From Nitrospirae bacterium RBG_16_43_11 (GTDB lineage: Bacteria > Nitrospirota > 9FT-COMBO-42-15 > HDB-SIOI813), in contig MHEI01000083.1 in the NCBI GenBank assembly GCA_001805165.1, forward strand, positions 1 through 7,094: DNA of 7,094 nucleotides. The letters run 5' to 3'. Shown piece by piece: positions 6,168 to 7,094 of the stretch (position 1 is its first letter; every line of letters starts with the position of its first letter). The notes under the pieces were generated by a model that saw only the letters and a list, made by a program, of their open reading frames with translations, ran no database searches and was not told the origin of the DNA. A program made the translations under genes and the position numbers.

Positions 6168-6304
6168 TGTAACCAACAGACTTAATAATTATCGATAAAA
6201 TATCATTCAACCCTAAAGAGTTTTTAATTATTCCAAGAACTAACAAAGTGACAGGTAAAGATTTAAAGGTTACAATTATGATTGAAAAACTTGATAGAGC
6301 AGGG
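6167..6304 (+). pseudogene. 5' part of the HEPN-domain gene (out of frame)
   Basis: ATG at 6167-6169 overlaps the restored TPR stop (TAATG), a common coupling junction. It is followed immediately by TAA (6170-6172) in the same frame. The frame then stays open to 6304: TDLIIIDKISFNPKEFLIIP, then NKVTGKDLKVTIMIEKLDRAG, then TAG. The protein quality and the seamless continuation into the next frame (AKTWIGSGIQDFLIAF from 6307) indicate that this is the beginning of the HEPN gene. One base appears to be missing in the G-run at 6302-6304. Start assignment is uncertain: either codon 2 is now a stop, or a rare start such as ATT at 6188 is used. Confidence 0.55.
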
Positions 6305-6381
6305 TAGCCAAGACATGGATTGGTAGTGGTATTCAGGATTTTTTAATAGCATTCCAGATAGATGAAGAATTTCCGTTCTTT

Positions 6382-6918
6382 GTGGCATTCCTTTATCATC
6401 AGGGCTTAGAAAAGATTTCCAAGGGATATCTGCTGGGTCATAGGTCTGTTGAATATGAATCGCTTCCATTCCAACAAGCCAAAGAAATAATTGATCAAAT
6501 TGTAAGAGATAAAAAGAAAATGGGGCATAATCTGAAAGGAATGATTCAAAAACTTATTACACTTAAAGTTTTAGAAGAGGATGTTTTCAAAAAGAGATAC
6601 TTGATTTTTGATGATACAAAATTTAATACCAGGGCGGAATGCATTGAAGTACTTGAAAAAGCATATTTTGAGTGTCGGTATCCGGTACCCAATCCCTCTT
6701 ATAAAAAATATCCTATTGCTGGCAGTAATGGCCACTGGTATCCAATCGGCTCATCGGAGCCAAGAGACTTTGCTTATCATACAGGACTGAAAATCATCAA
6801 GAAAGCCGAGCAAGATTTCAATCTGACAATTTCAAAGGATAAATCCACATATTCTGCAATGTTAAAAGATGAGGATTGGCTCAGATTTAGGAGAATATTT
6901 TTTGAGGATATTCTGTAA
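6382..6918 (+). CDS. HEPN-domain protein, main open part
   Basis: The GTG at 6382 is only the first start-like codon. The same frame is open from 6298 and reads AKTWIGSGIQDFLIAFQIDE into the domain, so the GTG lies inside the HEPN helix and is not the natural start. HEPN features: FLYHQGLEKISKGYLLGH (helix 1/2, compare the family's FLAQQAVEKALKALLL), then KKMGHNLKGMIQKL (the GHDL-like motif), then ECRYPVP (the conserved RYP), then a final helix FAYHTGLKIIKKAEQDF. An R-x6-H spacing (RDKKKMGH) is present, but it could simply be the GHDL motif; the ribonuclease Rx4-6H signature is therefore not certain. HEPN proteins include RNase toxins and defence effectors. It follows the TPR gene closely and converges with a RES toxin gene 32 bp beyond its stop. 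The gene appears broken upstream. Confidence 0.7.
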   Translation: MAFLYHQGLEKISKGYLLGHRSVEYESLPFQQAKEIIDQIVRDKKKMGHNLKGMIQKLITLKVLEEDVFKKRYLIFDDTKFNTRAECIEVLEKAYFECRYPVPNPSYKKYPIAGSNGHWYPIGSSEPRDFAYHTGLKIIKKAEQDFNLTISKDKSTYSAMLKDEDWLRFRRIFFEDIL

Positions 6919-6950
6919 GAAATAAGTACTGCCAAAGAACTCAAAGGCAT

Positions 6951-7094
6951 TTATGTGGCAGTGTACCCATGTTGCCTGACCCTGATCAATTCCCTGATAT
7001 CATCAATCCCGATCAAGCACCCTTTGCCGAGGTTATTCTCAAAGATAATCAGATTATTACCTCCACTCGTTGCTGATGGTACAATAAGCCCCCG
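6951..7094 (-). CDS. RES-domain toxin, C-terminal part (cut by window edge)
   Basis: The minus strand from 7094 reads 47 codons to a TAA at 6953-6951. The start RGLIVPSATSGGNNLIIFEN matches the end of RES domains, where GLLVPSAR...GGxNLVLFP carries the conserved Ser of the Arg-Glu-Ser triad. RES toxins of Xre/MbcA-type pairs degrade cellular NAD+. The Arg and Glu lie off the window, so integrity cannot be judged. After about residue 30 the tail (IDDIRELIRVRQHGYTAT) is less conserved. The usual antitoxin-before-toxin order would put its Xre-like partner further right. Confidence 0.75.
   Translation of the reverse strand, partial: RGLIVPSATSGGNNLIIFENNLGKGCLIGIDDIRELIRVRQHGYTAT

Noticed and set aside
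6928..6962. Hairpin ACTGCCA / TGGCAGT between the convergent HEPN and RES genes, as a terminator
   Set aside because: The arms are only 7 bp with a 21-nt loop and no T-run on either strand follows; it also lies partly inside the RES gene.

Overview
This 7.1 kb window is an accessory, mobile-element-rich bacterial region of moderate-to-low GC. It is framed by fragments of two toxin genes. The sequence does not fix the organism. The long consensus-like TPR protein, the IS21-family element and the toxin genes would suit an environmental Gram-negative with many such genes, such as a planctomycete of the anammox type, a Nitrospirota member or a deltaproteobacterium. That is inference only.

Layout from left to right. 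(1) Bases 1-137, minus strand: the N-terminal third of a RelE/HigB-type toxin, cut by the window edge. It has a near-consensus sigma70 promoter (149-177) with a perfect 15-bp palindrome between the -10 and -35 boxes. (2) About 190-486, plus strand: a decayed C-terminal piece of an IS91-like (Y2-type) transposase, followed by about 235 bases with nothing recognisable. (3) 721-1393: a clear sigma70 promoter, a ribosome-binding site and a 186-aa protein of unknown function. (4) 1443-4160: a complete IS21-family insertion sequence with istA, istB, matching ends, four 23-bp end repeats on the left, two repeat copies on the right and a 5-bp target duplication (ATACG). (5) 4270-6918: an apparent operon of a J-domain protein with coiled coils, a TPR protein with nine 34-residue repeats, and a HEPN-domain protein. 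(6) 6951-7094, minus strand: the C-terminal end of a RES-domain toxin, convergent with the HEPN gene.

The most interesting unit is the J-domain / TPR / HEPN operon. J proteins recruit Hsp70, TPR arrays bind protein partners, and many HEPN proteins are ribonuclease toxins or defence effectors. Together they could be a chaperone-linked sensor/effector set, but this function is inferred from domains and proximity only.

The operon appears damaged in this copy. The TPR gene loses its natural C-terminus through an apparent loss of one G near 6049. The HEPN gene loses its 5' part through an apparent loss of one G in the G-run at 6302-6304. In addition, the expected HEPN start (ATG at 6167, overlapping the restored TPR stop) is followed directly by a stop codon. 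The IS21 element sits about 105 bp upstream of the J gene and has probably separated the operon from its original upstream DNA. These lesions may be real decay or partly sequence errors; raw reads would decide.
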